From contig PBBV01000015.1 in NCBI GenBank assembly GCA_002717835.1, positions 35,782 to 96,537 of the forward strand: DNA of 60,756 nt, in the 5' to 3' direction. Under the pieces are notes generated by a model that saw nothing but the letters and a program-made list of their open reading frames with translations, did no database searches and was not told where the DNA came from. This stretch comes from Methanobacteriota archaeon. Its GTDB lineage: Archaea > Thermoplasmatota > Poseidoniia > Poseidoniales > Thalassarchaeaceae. The position numbers were made by a program, and so were the translations under genes. This document shows positions 26,001 to 34,606 of this stretch, piece after piece; the stretch's first letter is position 1; each line of letters begins with the position of its first letter.

Positions 26001-27660
26001 TGAAATATATCACTCAATCACCCGATTAGGAACAACCTCTGAGGATATGTTGGAAATAAGCTTCGAAGGAACCTCTGACCCCGAAGGAGATACATTGCAT
26101 CTTTCAATAGAATCTGACTTGGATGGACTCATATGGTCTGGAATCGAGGAATTTGATGGGAACTCATGGCAAGGACGACTTTCGAAAGGGATACACCTGG
26201 TAACTTTGAGTGCATGGGACAACAACCCAGAGAATGCGGGTCGAAAGTCCTATCATCAGGTAGAAATTGAAGTCACAAATTCAGATCCAAGGTCCGTTAT
26301 TGCATTTCCACCAGAGGGTTACACGACAGACTCTTCAAATCTGATTGAATTCAGTGCAACTGGATCAGGCGACCAAGACTTGCACTGCATGGATCTCCCT
26401 CAAGAGGGATGGGGTCTGCTGTGTTCCCTAAGAGGGTCCTCAAATGATTTGGTCAGTGTCGTGTGGAATATCGATGGCCAATCAGAGCCGCTATCAACCG
26501 AGTGGAGTTTTCAGTCCCGGCTTCCAGAAGGACAACACATTCTGACGCTCACGGTGGATGATGGATTGGGTAATCCCGCACATTCGCATGTCAATGTCTC
26601 TGTTACTCCCTCTGCTCCTGTCATCATCATAGACAGCCCAGAGGACGGCGCAATATCAAAATCAAATGAGAAAGTAGTCTTCGATCTCCGTAACTCTTTC
26701 GATACGGATGGAAACCTCTTCTCCATGACGATATATTCTGATATCTCGGAGGCACCAATATTGCAAGGCGTAAATCCCAATCAAATTTATGAGAGGCATA
26801 TTTCCACCGGACAGCATAATCTCACAATCATACTAGAGGATTCCACAGGACTAATAAGAACCAGCGAAATATCCCTCCAAATTCTTCCAAGCTCCCCCGT
26901 TGTGACCATAGCACATCCTCAAGATGGACGCTTCTTTCCCCCCGGCGATCGAGTAATGCTCGACGCTACGGGAACTGTAGATTATGATGGTGACCTATTA
27001 CTCCTTGAATGGGCTCTTGCCGATGGGACAATTCTTGGTTCAAACTCAATCATAGAGGCTAATTTACCCCCCGGGCAGCATATTATCGTACTAACTGCAA
27101 AAGACTCCAGAGGAACATTTGACCAAGAATCCATTTCAATTATGGTGGGTTCTAGCGCGCCGTCCCTCTCTTCACTTTCGGTATCTCCGGACATTCTGTA
27201 CAGCAAACAAGCCCAGACCATCAAGATTCAGGTGTCTTTGGTCGACCTGGATGGAACGTCCGAACAGGTTTCAGCTGTGATAACAGTTTCAGGGAACCCT
27301 ACATTAGTTGAATTGAACGATGATGGGGCTTTCGGGGATTCAGTGCCTAATGACGGGGTGTGGACTAGGAATGTCCAAGTGTCACCTGACGAAAGTGATT
27401 GGATGAGAATCGATGTTTGGGCCAGAGATGGGGACACAGTAAGCCCGACCCTCACGGTTACTATCCCGATAGAAGATGACGGTTCGGATTCAGGAATAAT
27501 TCAGATAATTTTCACATGGGGTGCAGCGGCGTTGGGCCTCCTTGCGGTAATCGGGCTGTTCGTCGCTCGCTCGAGGCGAGCATCTACCATAGCAGATATA
27601 GAAATGATTGAATCATGGAGCGGATTTAATTCCAATCCGGATGATGAAGCATTCGAATAG
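23029..27660 (+). CDS. Giant surface protein: beta-helix repeats, PKD/Ig-like domains, C-terminal anchor
   Basis: A 1543-residue exported protein. The start at 23029 is preferred over the ATG at 22996, which overlaps the divergent gene start. A hydrophobic signal or anchor segment lies at about 25-44 (WPLIIVGLILLSLAPAV) and ends in AVTSS. Residues about 50-690 hold parallel beta-helix (PbH1-type) repeats with recurring I.N.T..N and G.G..... patterns, as in carbohydrate-active or adhesive proteins. About 785-1480 contains several PKD/Ig-like domains, each opening with P.V...SP.DG...... and continuing D..GT.D.DGD.L...W. One transmembrane helix at about 1494-1515 is followed by a basic then acidic tail. 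Probable polysaccharide binding or adhesion; no catalytic triad is visible. Ends one base before the convergent glycosyltransferase. Confidence 0.87.
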   Translation: MAKHTTISCCTGIVRLQAEPNPTPRWPLIIVGLILLSLAPAVTSSTTVIVWSGIVNLPDGAVIDDDQVVQVLPGTEIRIGEGESIEIEGRLSVQGTASEKVMVNSINGKHNGIQFEPLSRGLGSSISYLTVANASRGIIVIDSDPIMNNITVINADFVAVDLFSSANPQINNLTVLGGGQDVHGMSGTWRYGIGLSLGSGSAPIVNGLLVDNLVTRALNVWGGSGGVIRDLSITNISGATLAVSSGIWVEDSVLLISDTEIEKSDNGVFVRHISEGFTTRPTLENISISNSKYRGIMIEQYNRSKWNDLNVNAVIRNATVSGTGGPDSETQGLASSAVELNTSGAIIEGLDLISNHATGLKAYMIDGTSVFRDIESSDDGSRNPGSGPGEKAGIYLRSASWPVTLEDVSVTGAQGSGILLWKGGATGYNWTTTQNGGVGIDVREFHPEVVGLTSSMNQLSGVRIMDSSNVWIENALTSGNGAMGGINSDKAGFSFIRSNDFISSGKNVSCVNCTSNSDKVGFSIVDSIDLQLTGISSVSPLSGLAISGDGTDLQRNGPILINGANLHTDSINPAVVMQSIDAHLVDVSISGISGGLEWTPSGPSESSIVNSHITGVSGCASFSGFNSVVIRNVVFNCTTQSPPLFHSSNASLSNVELIGPPSLNLSSGSIINWISSSPISEPSSDDFDDLLNVSWMIQAETVNQNGYGIPYAGLNLSFDSHQQGQDLIMPYSGRSNIGPYVGQTWNNSAGWSSVASVQGVCSYGGYSNSTDIMLLNQDISLICEIDLPNQPPFIVWDSPKDGSIFGSSDRVILNATNSWDMDNDSLTYLWTSSIDGILAGPSAISSFIIANSGHEDSPNLSDGQHIITLEVCDTTGLCSIDQRSIELLNLPPSVSVEASPQISPFGVMSLGMTRNATVDLSGTYDPEDDVLQCWIQTSYGANISFSPPCDNVFSVGFDQSEDAFTATVSVYDGSNQPVSWTFTVDHFNELPEIYHSITRLGTTSEDMLEISFEGTSDPEGDTLHLSIESDLDGLIWSGIEEFDGNSWQGRLSKGIHLVTLSAWDNNPENAGRKSYHQVEIEVTNSDPRSVIAFPPEGYTTDSSNLIEFSATGSGDQDLHCMDLPQEGWGLLCSLRGSSNDLVSVVWNIDGQSEPLSTEWSFQSRLPEGQHILTLTVDDGLGNPAHSHVNVSVTPSAPVIIIDSPEDGAISKSNEKVVFDLRNSFDTDGNLFSMTIYSDISEAPILQGVNPNQIYERHISTGQHNLTIILEDSTGLIRTSEISLQILPSSPVVTIAHPQDGRFFPPGDRVMLDATGTVDYDGDLLLLEWALADGTILGSNSIIEANLPPGQHIIVLTAKDSRGTFDQESISIMVGSSAPSLSSLSVSPDILYSKQAQTIKIQVSLVDLDGTSEQVSAVITVSGNPTLVELNDDGAFGDSVPNDGVWTRNVQVSPDESDWMRIDVWARDGDTVSPTLTVTIPIEDDGSDSGIIQIIFTWGAAALGLLAVIGLFVARSRRASTIADIEMIESWSGFNSNPDDEAFE

Positions 27661-28401
27661 TCATCTATCGCCGAGGCCCCATGGCGTTCTTTCCCTTGTT
27701 AGCCCCAACCTGAGGGTGAATAATGACAGAAGGTTACCGAGCCCGTCTCTCCAAGTGTTAATTTCAGCATCGCCAACTCTCGACCTATACGGCACGCTAA
27801 TCTCTTTTCTTCGGCTGCTAGATAATTTTGTCATGCATCGGATCTTGAACTCCTGAGACATTGCCATTCCATCATGCTTGGGCCTGAGATCCTTACGATC
27901 AAGAATACTACGTCTAAAGACCCACATACCACTTTGTGAATCTGAAATAGGTGTAAAGAAGAGAAGCCTGGTGAAGAAGGTGAGAGTCTTGTTGCCGAGA
28001 CTGTGGAGAATTGACATAGAGCCATCTTCTGCCTTAGAGAGTCGATCGCACGTAATAAAATCCAAATCTTCGTCAATCAGCATCTTAACAAGAGAAGGAA
28101 CCTCTTCTCCTGGATATGTGCAATCAGCATCCATTGTCACAATTATGTCCGCATCAGAGAGAGCGAATCCTGTTCTGTAAGCTCGCCCATATCCTCTCCT
28201 TTCCTCTAGGTGAACTCTCGCACCCATATTCTCAGCTAGTTCTCTTGTCTTGTCCTTTGAGTTTCCGTCCACAACTATGAATCCAAGCTCACGACACCAT
28301 TTTCCTGTGGGTACTGATTTAATGGTGTCAACTATGGCTGCCTCTTCGTTTCTCGTCGGTATCACAACATCAACGCGAACATCTACACTGTTCCCGGCCA
28401 T
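27661..28401 (-). CDS. Family 2 glycosyltransferase (dolichyl-phosphate sugar synthase-like)
   Basis: Transfers a sugar from a nucleotide-sugar to an acceptor, probably a polyprenyl phosphate, at the inner membrane face. The GT-A hallmarks are present: VVIPTRNEEAAI near residue 10, VVDGNSKDKT, then the metal-binding MDADCTYPG. No C-terminal transmembrane region is visible. Its 246 residues match single-domain Dpm1/DPMS-like enzymes. I chose the ATG at 28401; a GTG at 28425 would add eight residues. It converges on the giant surface protein with no gap and could take part in glycosylating surface proteins (inference). Confidence 0.88.
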   Translation of the reverse strand: MAGNSVDVRVDVVIPTRNEEAAIVDTIKSVPTGKWCRELGFIVVDGNSKDKTRELAENMGARVHLEERRGYGRAYRTGFALSDADIIVTMDADCTYPGEEVPSLVKMLIDEDLDFITCDRLSKAEDGSMSILHSLGNKTLTFFTRLLFFTPISDSQSGMWVFRRSILDRKDLRPKHDGMAMSQEFKIRCMTKLSSSRRKEISVPYRSRVGDAEINTWRDGLGNLLSLFTLRLGLTRERTPWGLGDR

Positions 28402-28490
28402 GGCCTCGCCACCGAATTCCCCCACTTAACGACTAGTAGTGACTCTTATGCCGGCGAACACTTCATTTCTCCACGCCCGGAGTGTGGTAC

Positions 28491-29582
28491 ATGAGTGGCA
28501 ACGCGCGCCTAGGCACAAGCGGACTCAGATTACGAACTGCGACCAATTTGGCCGTTTTGCTCTTCGTCGTCATAATCGCCATCAAGCAACTTTCTACGAT
28601 AATACAGCCAATGGTTGTAGCAGTTTTCCTGTTTTTCGCAATACGTCCCCCCGCGTCTTGGCTCGAGGAAAGGTTCGGCCATCCACTGCTATCATACAGT
28701 GCGATCCTGGTTACTTTCCTTGGTGCCATTCTCCTAATCAGCCAGATATTATACTCTAGCCTGTCCGAATTCTCGAGTGAGGTTGACAATTTATCTCCGA
28801 TATTCAATGAAAGAATAGAGTGGTTAGAAGGCATAGATTTCTATGGATACAGCATAGATCTCGCTGGTCTGAAAACAGTGATATCAATTGAAGAGATTAA
28901 TCGTCTAGTTACCGAGTTCATAGGATCTCTAGCCTCGTTCACAGCGAATCTTCTGACCGTTCTGATATTCCTGGCATTCATCATCCTAGAAGCCGAATCA
29001 CTTCCAAGAAGAATCATGGCCGCGTTCCCCGAGGAAACAAACCGATTTGATGACATTGCTAGCAAGGCGGAGCGTAACATCAACGTATACATCAAAACAA
29101 AGGCGACAGTCGCATTTGGACAGGCAATAATTGCGGGTATTGCATTGACCTTATTTGAGATACCCGGGGCATTCATATGGGCATTCTTGGTTTTCCTACT
29201 GGACTTCATACCCTATCTGGGAGCATTTCTCTCATTCATACCTCCAGTAATCCTTGCATTCATCATACTTGAACCAGCAGGTTTCCTCGCAGTCGTGTTC
29301 ATCCTAGTCGCAAATCAACAGCTATGGGGCAGTATCGTGGAACCCCAGCTGGCTGGGCAAAGATTGGACATGTCGCCCATTGTCCTACTTTCCTTAGTGG
29401 CTTTCTGGTATTGGGCTTGGGGCCTCACAGGAATGATTCTCGGCGTGCCACTGGCGGTCATAATGAAAATTCTACTCGAGTCGGACGAGCGAACTCTTCC
29501 AATCGCAATCATGCTATCGAGGAACCCGCCGTCATCTATGGACGACGACAATCACGTTACCATCAGTCGAGACTCTGAGTAG
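28491..29582 (+). CDS. AI-2E family transporter (PF01594-type permease)
   Basis: A 363-residue permease with about eight transmembrane segments. Typical elements are the N-terminal paired helices (LAVLLFVVIIAIKQLSTII), an extended hydrophilic region at about 95-165 and the family's C-terminal block (FALLDFIPYLG-like LLDFIPYLGAFLSFIPPVI, then WGSIVEPQLAGQRLDMSPIV). Relatives have been described as exporters of AI-2, or as Na+/H+ antiporters, so the substrate is uncertain. The ATG at 28491 has GGAGTG five bases upstream; a GTG lies nine bases earlier. Its last 51 bases overlap the 3' end of the convergent thiamine pyrophosphokinase gene. Confidence 0.9.
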   Translation: MSGNARLGTSGLRLRTATNLAVLLFVVIIAIKQLSTIIQPMVVAVFLFFAIRPPASWLEERFGHPLLSYSAILVTFLGAILLISQILYSSLSEFSSEVDNLSPIFNERIEWLEGIDFYGYSIDLAGLKTVISIEEINRLVTEFIGSLASFTANLLTVLIFLAFIILEAESLPRRIMAAFPEETNRFDDIASKAERNINVYIKTKATVAFGQAIIAGIALTLFEIPGAFIWAFLVFLLDFIPYLGAFLSFIPPVILAFIILEPAGFLAVVFILVANQQLWGSIVEPQLAGQRLDMSPIVLLSLVAFWYWAWGLTGMILGVPLAVIMKILLESDERTLPIAIMLSRNPPSSMDDDNHVTISRDSE

Positions 29583-30140
29583 TGTCGATTCTGAGATATT
29601 GTGCAGTCCTCTCGTCGAGAGAGAGAAGAACTCGTCTTCTATCGACCATCTCCCGCCTATCACTGTAACAGATTCACAAGGCTCAAGAGCAAAGACCGAG
29701 AAAAGTTCCTCGGGTTTTGTTTCGATTAAAAAATCAATAGAACCGGGAGCGACTCTATGACACACAGTATGACTGGAGTGAAGCCTCAATGCGACATCAT
29801 CCGGTGACTCCATGACTGATCCCCATATTCCCAGTTGATGCCCTTCGCATCCTCCTTCTATCCCGATTACATCCATCTCATCATATCCCAAGTCCCACAG
29901 ATGATGAATTGCCTTAGAAAGATCACTAGACTCTTGATTTTTCAGATGGACCCTCTCAACTTCATCGTGTGAATTTTCAATCGAGTCCAAATCACCGAGA
30001 ATAAGATCAACTTGGATACCGGCCCCTTGTGCTCGATCAGCTCCCCCGTCGACGCCCACTATTATATCGGCCTCGGAAATAATCGTTTTTTGAATGGCCG
30101 CGGAAGGCCCATTCGAATTAAGCCACAATACAGCGCGCAT
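29532..30140 (-). CDS. Thiamine pyrophosphokinase-like protein
   Basis: Predicted to convert thiamine and ATP to thiamine diphosphate. The catalytic-domain signatures are present in order: IIVGVDGGADRA near residue 28-39, LILGDLDSIEN near 48-58 and LKNQESSDLSKAIHH near 68-82. These correspond to the D-GGA, GD-DS and Q...(S/T)D..KA motifs of the family. The C-terminal half has the usual small beta domain (FALEPCESVTVIGGRWSIED). Length 202 residues, slightly short. The start ATG at 30140 shares its first base with the stop of the upstream M29-like gene (TGATG), so the two are translationally coupled. Confidence 0.85.
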   Translation of the reverse strand: MRAVLWLNSNGPSAAIQKTIISEADIIVGVDGGADRAQGAGIQVDLILGDLDSIENSHDEVERVHLKNQESSDLSKAIHHLWDLGYDEMDVIGIEGGCEGHQLGIWGSVMESPDDVALRLHSSHTVCHRVAPGSIDFLIETKPEELFSVFALEPCESVTVIGGRWSIEDEFFSLSTRGLHNISESTLLRVSTDGNVIVVVHR

Positions 30141-31156
30141 CACTTGGACCTCGGCGTGTATTTTCCATCTACAACAAGGGCCTTACCATCAATTTCAATG
30201 GTTGGCTTGATGAGTAATCCCCTGACATTAGTTGAAACATTTGCAGAACCACCTAGACCAACATTATTTCCGAAAGCAAACATAGCCCCCCCTCTCCAAC
30301 ATTGATCTTCAAGGAGACCCAATCCTCTCTTTGCCCTAGGATTCATGCCAAAACTGAACTCAGAAAAAGTTCTCACAAGATGTCCCCTGCCTGATCTCAT
30401 TTCTTCTGATGCCAATTCAAATTCTGATTCTATGTTTGCGGAAATAGAATCACCCGTTGCCGATGATAATAACCCGTCCTTGACAACGATTTGCAGTGGC
30501 TTCTCAAGCTCATTGCCCTCCCAAGACCCATCGAGAATGAGCCTACCTTGAGCAGTACCCTCCTTAGGCATGACAAATACTCTTCCAGCTGGCAGGTTTG
30601 TCACTTGCCCCGGGCGGGTGCATATGCCTGTGTCTTCCAGTATCCATCTACTTCCTGTTAGAAAGCGTAGATCAGTTCCCAGCGAACTGGTAACTCTTAC
30701 TTCACGTGCTCTTCGGAGCTTAGATCCCATACTTGCGATTTCAGTCGCCATTGCGTTGTGATCAGCTGTAAAACCACCTCTAGAAAATGACTCAACTCCG
30801 ACTCCTGGAATCGATGCAATTCTCGCACCTTCTCTTGAGGCCGTAGCCCTTGCCCTTGTGTGTGTCATCGACTTAGTGGTCAGGAGGAATATCACATCCT
30901 GCCTTTTCATAAGGTCTGAAACAGGAGAAGGCGGCTCAATCCCTTGCTCTTCAAGTTCTGGCATCATCATCATGAGTACCCTTGAAGTAACTTCAGAGGA
31001 CGCTTCATAGACCGCTCTAGCAATTTTTGTTGTCTTTGTGTCGGTTACTATAAGCACGTTCTCATGCTCTCTAACTTCCAAGCAAGAATGAATCACGGTC
31101 CTCGCAGATATCAGTAAGTCTTCCTCACTGGCATCTATTTCATTTGATTCAGCCAC
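30140..31156 (-). CDS. M29 aminopeptidase-like protein, apparently lacking several metal ligands
   Basis: A 338-residue protein of the leucyl aminopeptidase / aminopeptidase T (M29) family. Conserved parts include NLPAGRVFVMPKEGTAQGRL near 190-210, SEFSFGMNPRA near 268-278, and IKPTIEIDGKALVVDGK at the C-terminus. Family members have a C-terminal VHIALG.N element and an HLDG element that supply His/Asp metal ligands. Here the matching places read AMFAFGNN and NVRG, so both His and the Asp seem replaced, while both Glu ligands remain. That alignment is from memory. It may be a non-peptidase or a different enzyme. GTG start at 31156 with a strong Shine-Dalgarno. It is coupled to thiamine pyrophosphokinase. 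Confidence 0.82.
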   Translation of the reverse strand: MAESNEIDASEEDLLISARTVIHSCLEVREHENVLIVTDTKTTKIARAVYEASSEVTSRVLMMMMPELEEQGIEPPSPVSDLMKRQDVIFLLTTKSMTHTRARATASREGARIASIPGVGVESFSRGGFTADHNAMATEIASMGSKLRRAREVRVTSSLGTDLRFLTGSRWILEDTGICTRPGQVTNLPAGRVFVMPKEGTAQGRLILDGSWEGNELEKPLQIVVKDGLLSSATGDSISANIESEFELASEEMRSGRGHLVRTFSEFSFGMNPRAKRGLGLLEDQCWRGGAMFAFGNNVGLGGSANVSTNVRGLLIKPTIEIDGKALVVDGKYTPRSK

Positions 31157-31164
31157 GCGCGCAG

Positions 31165-31171
31165 CACCTCC
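31165..31171 (-). promoter_or_regulatory. Strong Shine-Dalgarno site supporting a GTG start
   Basis: GGAGGTG on the minus strand lies about eight bases before the GTG at 31156 and decides the start of the M29-like gene. Confidence 0.65.
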
Positions 31172-31256
31172 GATATGTCAGTGCTCGCGGTCGACCTTGG
31201 TAAAACGTCTGCATCAAAACACGCCACCCATCAACAAAATACCCTTTGGGTTCTAT

Positions 31257-32141
31257 CTATGATATTGTTCCGACTTTCTTTACTTCCTTCGAGACGGACA
31301 ATGTATCCTTGCCAATTTTCGAGACTCTCCATTTTGGCCTCCTGCCATTCGAAGTCGCTTCAACCATATCTGATTGGCGCAATTCTCTGAGATGGTGACT
31401 GAGTAGCTGCCTTGATATCGTCATTTTAATCTGTATTTCTTTTCCAGTCAAACCGATTTGACCCGATTTACTAAGTATCTCCAGTATCGCTAAACGAGTT
31501 CCCACTATTGGGTTCCTTATGCGTCCAATTTCTTCTTTAGATAACTTAGATATTGCATATCGTCTTAGCTTACCATCGCGCCAAGAGACGACTTCTCCAC
31601 AACTTTCAAGCAAATGTAGGTGATAAGACGTCACCCCGTTGGCGAGGCCTAGTCCATCTCTTAAAGCAGAGAAATGTATCCCTGCATTACTTTCGAGATA
31701 TCCAAGAATACGGCCACGTGTCAGCATATCGTTGCGACTATTCTTCATTCCAGCAATCAGGGGGGATACCAGCGCAGCAAATACAGCTACTTTCACAAAT
31801 TCAAGAACAAATGAACCTAGTATCAGAGACCCAATTATTCCAATGCCGCCAGCCATCAAGCCACTGGATAGAGGGGACGTGGGATAGCCTTCCTCCTCAT
31901 TGCCGCTCCCACGACCATCCCCTCCACTTGAATCGGCTGCGTATTCTGCCTCAAAAGTAGAATCATCGGTTCCGTCATTCATTGATAGGGCGGAAGCGTC
32001 GGATGGAGATTGTGCAATCCATATGCTGGAGACTATGGCAGATATCGCAAACAGAGTCACGATTCTGACGACAATGACGTCTTTCATCGATCCTCGATAC
32101 GTATCTTCGCCTATGATTGCCTTGGTGAGTTGATTTGACAT
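31257..32141 (-). CDS. Membrane-anchored tandem winged-helix transcriptional regulator
   Basis: A 294-residue protein with two parts. The N-terminus has one hydrophobic segment at about 24-44, a Ser/Gly/Glu-rich, probably extracytoplasmic loop of about 50 residues (DSSGGDGRGSGNEEEG), then hydrophobic segments at about 92-130. The C-terminal part carries two ArsR-like winged helices. The first is at about 140-198 (GRILGYLESNAGIHFSALRD, then SYHLHLLESCGEV). The second is at about 210-280 (RLAILEILSKSGQIGLTGKE, then LSHHLRELRQSDMVEATSNG). This layout fits a membrane-bound one-component regulator. It is divergent from the beta-propeller lipoprotein gene across an AT-rich 111-base gap, so that gene is the obvious candidate target. 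Confidence 0.85.
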   Translation of the reverse strand: MSNQLTKAIIGEDTYRGSMKDVIVVRIVTLFAISAIVSSIWIAQSPSDASALSMNDGTDDSTFEAEYAADSSGGDGRGSGNEEEGYPTSPLSSGLMAGGIGIIGSLILGSFVLEFVKVAVFAALVSPLIAGMKNSRNDMLTRGRILGYLESNAGIHFSALRDGLGLANGVTSYHLHLLESCGEVVSWRDGKLRRYAISKLSKEEIGRIRNPIVGTRLAILEILSKSGQIGLTGKEIQIKMTISRQLLSHHLRELRQSDMVEATSNGRRPKWRVSKIGKDTLSVSKEVKKVGTIS

Positions 32142-32223
32142 ATAACGGAATTAACCAGACGGATTATTAGTGCAATAAATCAAAAATAAATCATAGTTTG
32201 TCAAATCACGATACCAAGTCGTT

Positions 32224-32233
32224 CATATCTTAA
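32224..32233 (+). promoter_or_regulatory. Putative TATA box before the lipoprotein gene
   Basis: CATATCTTAA is centred about 25 bases before the ATG at 32253, implying a leaderless transcript. The gap 32142-32252 is AT-rich and is the only space for control sites of both divergent genes. Confidence 0.4.
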
Positions 32234-32252
32234 AGTGTGCCGAGTTGCTATT

Positions 32253-34568
32253 ATGAAGCGCATCTCGACAATCGCCGTGATACTGGCTCTTCTCATGCAA
32301 GGATGCCTTGCATCGATGAGTCAGGACGAGGAAATATGGCCTGCTGATGGTGATTATCCCAGACTTGAACTTTCGGAAAAATCTAGATCCAGTGCTGTAC
32401 TACAAAATTTCAATGACTGCGACTCATTGTTACAATCTCTCCAGCAGAACCTCCTCGATGAGATGGCTGTTCGACTCGATCAGGAATCTTATTGGCACTG
32501 GGCTAACCCTACATTACGTGATTTCGGAGGAGTCTGGTTTGACGATGCCATGGCAGAAGGAACAGACACAGCGCTGGACAGCAATGCCGAATCATCTCCT
32601 TCCAGAGAAGGTGAGTATTCAGGAACCAATAACCAAGAATCTGGTGTAGACGAAGCGGATTTCCTGAAGACAGATGGTTTTCATACATATATGCTCAATG
32701 GACCACTTTTGTTGATAATGGAAATTCCTGAGTTTGGCCAAATCAACCTCCTAAGTACGCTGGAAATTGAAGGAAATCCGATGTCTATGATGATCGAGGG
32801 GGATACTATGGTCGTAGCTTCCTCCGTATATGGATGGCAGCTTGAAGAAGGCCATCCCTTGATAGAAATCCTCGCCAGGGAATTCTCCTACCCAAATTCT
32901 GATTATGTCTACCAACAATATCGATCTGATTTGGTAAAGTATTCAATCATCGACATAAGCGACCGAAATTCCCCCGCCGTTCAGCACGAGCTTTATTTGG
33001 AGGGATATTACAACACTGCTCGTTTGGTGGATGGTACCGTACGAAGCATTACTCATGCGCAGATGGATGTCTGGGGCCTAGAGTATTACGTTACTCTTCC
33101 AGACGAATACTGGTCCATTGAAGATGCGTATGAGAGAATGGATGTGTGGAATTCTTCTCTTCTACAGACACTATCCGATAATCGTGATAAAATACTAATG
33201 CTAACCCTTGAGGATCTTCTCCCTCAAAGATACGTAATGGATGGAGATAATGTGATTACTCTGCCATATTCCGTAAGTGAATGCAATGAATATGCAGCAT
33301 CTTCTGATAGCGTTGCCAGGGGCTTTCTGTCGATTACAACCTTTGACTTATCAAATGATTATGTTTCAATGGAGGTTGATCACATAGCCTCATCGTGGGC
33401 TCATGTTTACGCTTCGCCTGATGCGCTGATTTTCGCCGAGCCTGCGAATGACTGGTGGTGGTTTTGGGGGAACGATGAATATGAGGATGCAACTAATATT
33501 CACGTATTCGACATCTCCCAACCAGGTACTACATCCTATGTTGCCTCCGGTAGAGTTTCTGGAACCGTGCAAGATCAGTTTTCAATATCTGAGTTCCAGG
33601 GGGTCATCCGCGTCGCCTCAACTACCGATGCTTGGGGGCGTTGGTGGATATCAGATCCTATGAACTCGGAAACCGACGAACCTGCATTCACCGGCCCGTC
33701 TAACAGAGTCTCTATGTTGGAACCAACCTCATCTGGAGATTTAGACCAAATTGGCATAATCGAGGGAATAGCAGATGGAGAGAGAATTTGGAGTGCTCGA
33801 TTTATGGGGGACAGAGCATATCTCGTCACGTTTGAAAACATAGACCCTCTTTGGGTACTAGACCTGTCTGATCCTATCAACCCCACTATACTAGGTGAGT
33901 TGGAAGTCCCAGGCGTTTCAACATATATCCATCCTGTGGATGAAACCACCCTTCTCACAATCGGCATCGGGCCGGGCGATGACGGTCTTGGTCTCGATTG
34001 GTCTGTAACTCAAATCTCACTCTTCGACGTCAGCGATCCGACTAATCCGACATTGGCCGATTCTCTACCGCTGTCGCCAGTTTATGCTGATGATGACTGT
34101 CAAAATATCAATACCTGCGGATGGTCTTGGTCATGGTCTGAGGCAACATATGAACACAAGGCATTCGTATACTGGGCACCAGAAAGTATCCTAGCAGTTC
34201 CCCTATCCACTTATCGATATGTGTACGATGAAATCCACTACGAGGGCAGCTATGAACACATTTCCATGCTAAAGTTGATCGATGTGGATAAGGTAAACCT
34301 GAGTCTATCAGAACATGGCGAGATAGATCACTCATCGTTCTATAATGAACACGATGGACCGAATTGGTGGTTCTATGATACAAACATTCGGCGGTCAATA
34401 TTCATGGGGGATTACATCTATGCATTCTCAACTCTAGGGGTAACTATCCACAAAACTGACGATCTGACTCATATGCAAGACCTGTTAATCCCCGGGTCGC
34501 ATGATTTGGAAACTGTGGGCGAAGAAGATTCCGAACAGGAAGCATCCATGTCATCGAGTGAAGATTAA
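32253..34568 (+). CDS. Beta-propeller domain lipoprotein (PF09826-like)
   Basis: A 771-residue exported lipoprotein. The ATG at 32253 gives a signal peptide ending in a lipobox LMQGC with Cys18 as the lipidation site; a GTG at 32235 would put six residues in front. The segment NNQESGVDEADFLKTDG near 130-146 matches the (V/S)GVDEAD..KTDG block of the secreted beta-propeller family. Repeated blades follow, with recurring IIDISDRNSPAV, VLDLSDPINPTI and LFDVSDPTNPTL strands. An Asp/Trp-rich section and an acidic Ser-rich C-terminus complete it. Outer-face anchoring is likely; the ligand is unknown. It is divergent from a membrane-bound winged-helix regulator. Confidence 0.88.
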   Translation: MKRISTIAVILALLMQGCLASMSQDEEIWPADGDYPRLELSEKSRSSAVLQNFNDCDSLLQSLQQNLLDEMAVRLDQESYWHWANPTLRDFGGVWFDDAMAEGTDTALDSNAESSPSREGEYSGTNNQESGVDEADFLKTDGFHTYMLNGPLLLIMEIPEFGQINLLSTLEIEGNPMSMMIEGDTMVVASSVYGWQLEEGHPLIEILAREFSYPNSDYVYQQYRSDLVKYSIIDISDRNSPAVQHELYLEGYYNTARLVDGTVRSITHAQMDVWGLEYYVTLPDEYWSIEDAYERMDVWNSSLLQTLSDNRDKILMLTLEDLLPQRYVMDGDNVITLPYSVSECNEYAASSDSVARGFLSITTFDLSNDYVSMEVDHIASSWAHVYASPDALIFAEPANDWWWFWGNDEYEDATNIHVFDISQPGTTSYVASGRVSGTVQDQFSISEFQGVIRVASTTDAWGRWWISDPMNSETDEPAFTGPSNRVSMLEPTSSGDLDQIGIIEGIADGERIWSARFMGDRAYLVTFENIDPLWVLDLSDPINPTILGELEVPGVSTYIHPVDETTLLTIGIGPGDDGLGLDWSVTQISLFDVSDPTNPTLADSLPLSPVYADDDCQNINTCGWSWSWSEATYEHKAFVYWAPESILAVPLSTYRYVYDEIHYEGSYEHISMLKLIDVDKVNLSLSEHGEIDHSSFYNEHDGPNWWFYDTNIRRSIFMGDYIYAFSTLGVTIHKTDDLTHMQDLLIPGSHDLETVGEEDSEQEASMSSSED

Positions 34569-34606
34569 GCCTGTCCAAAAGGCACCGAAGGATCTCCGTT
34601 GGGCGA

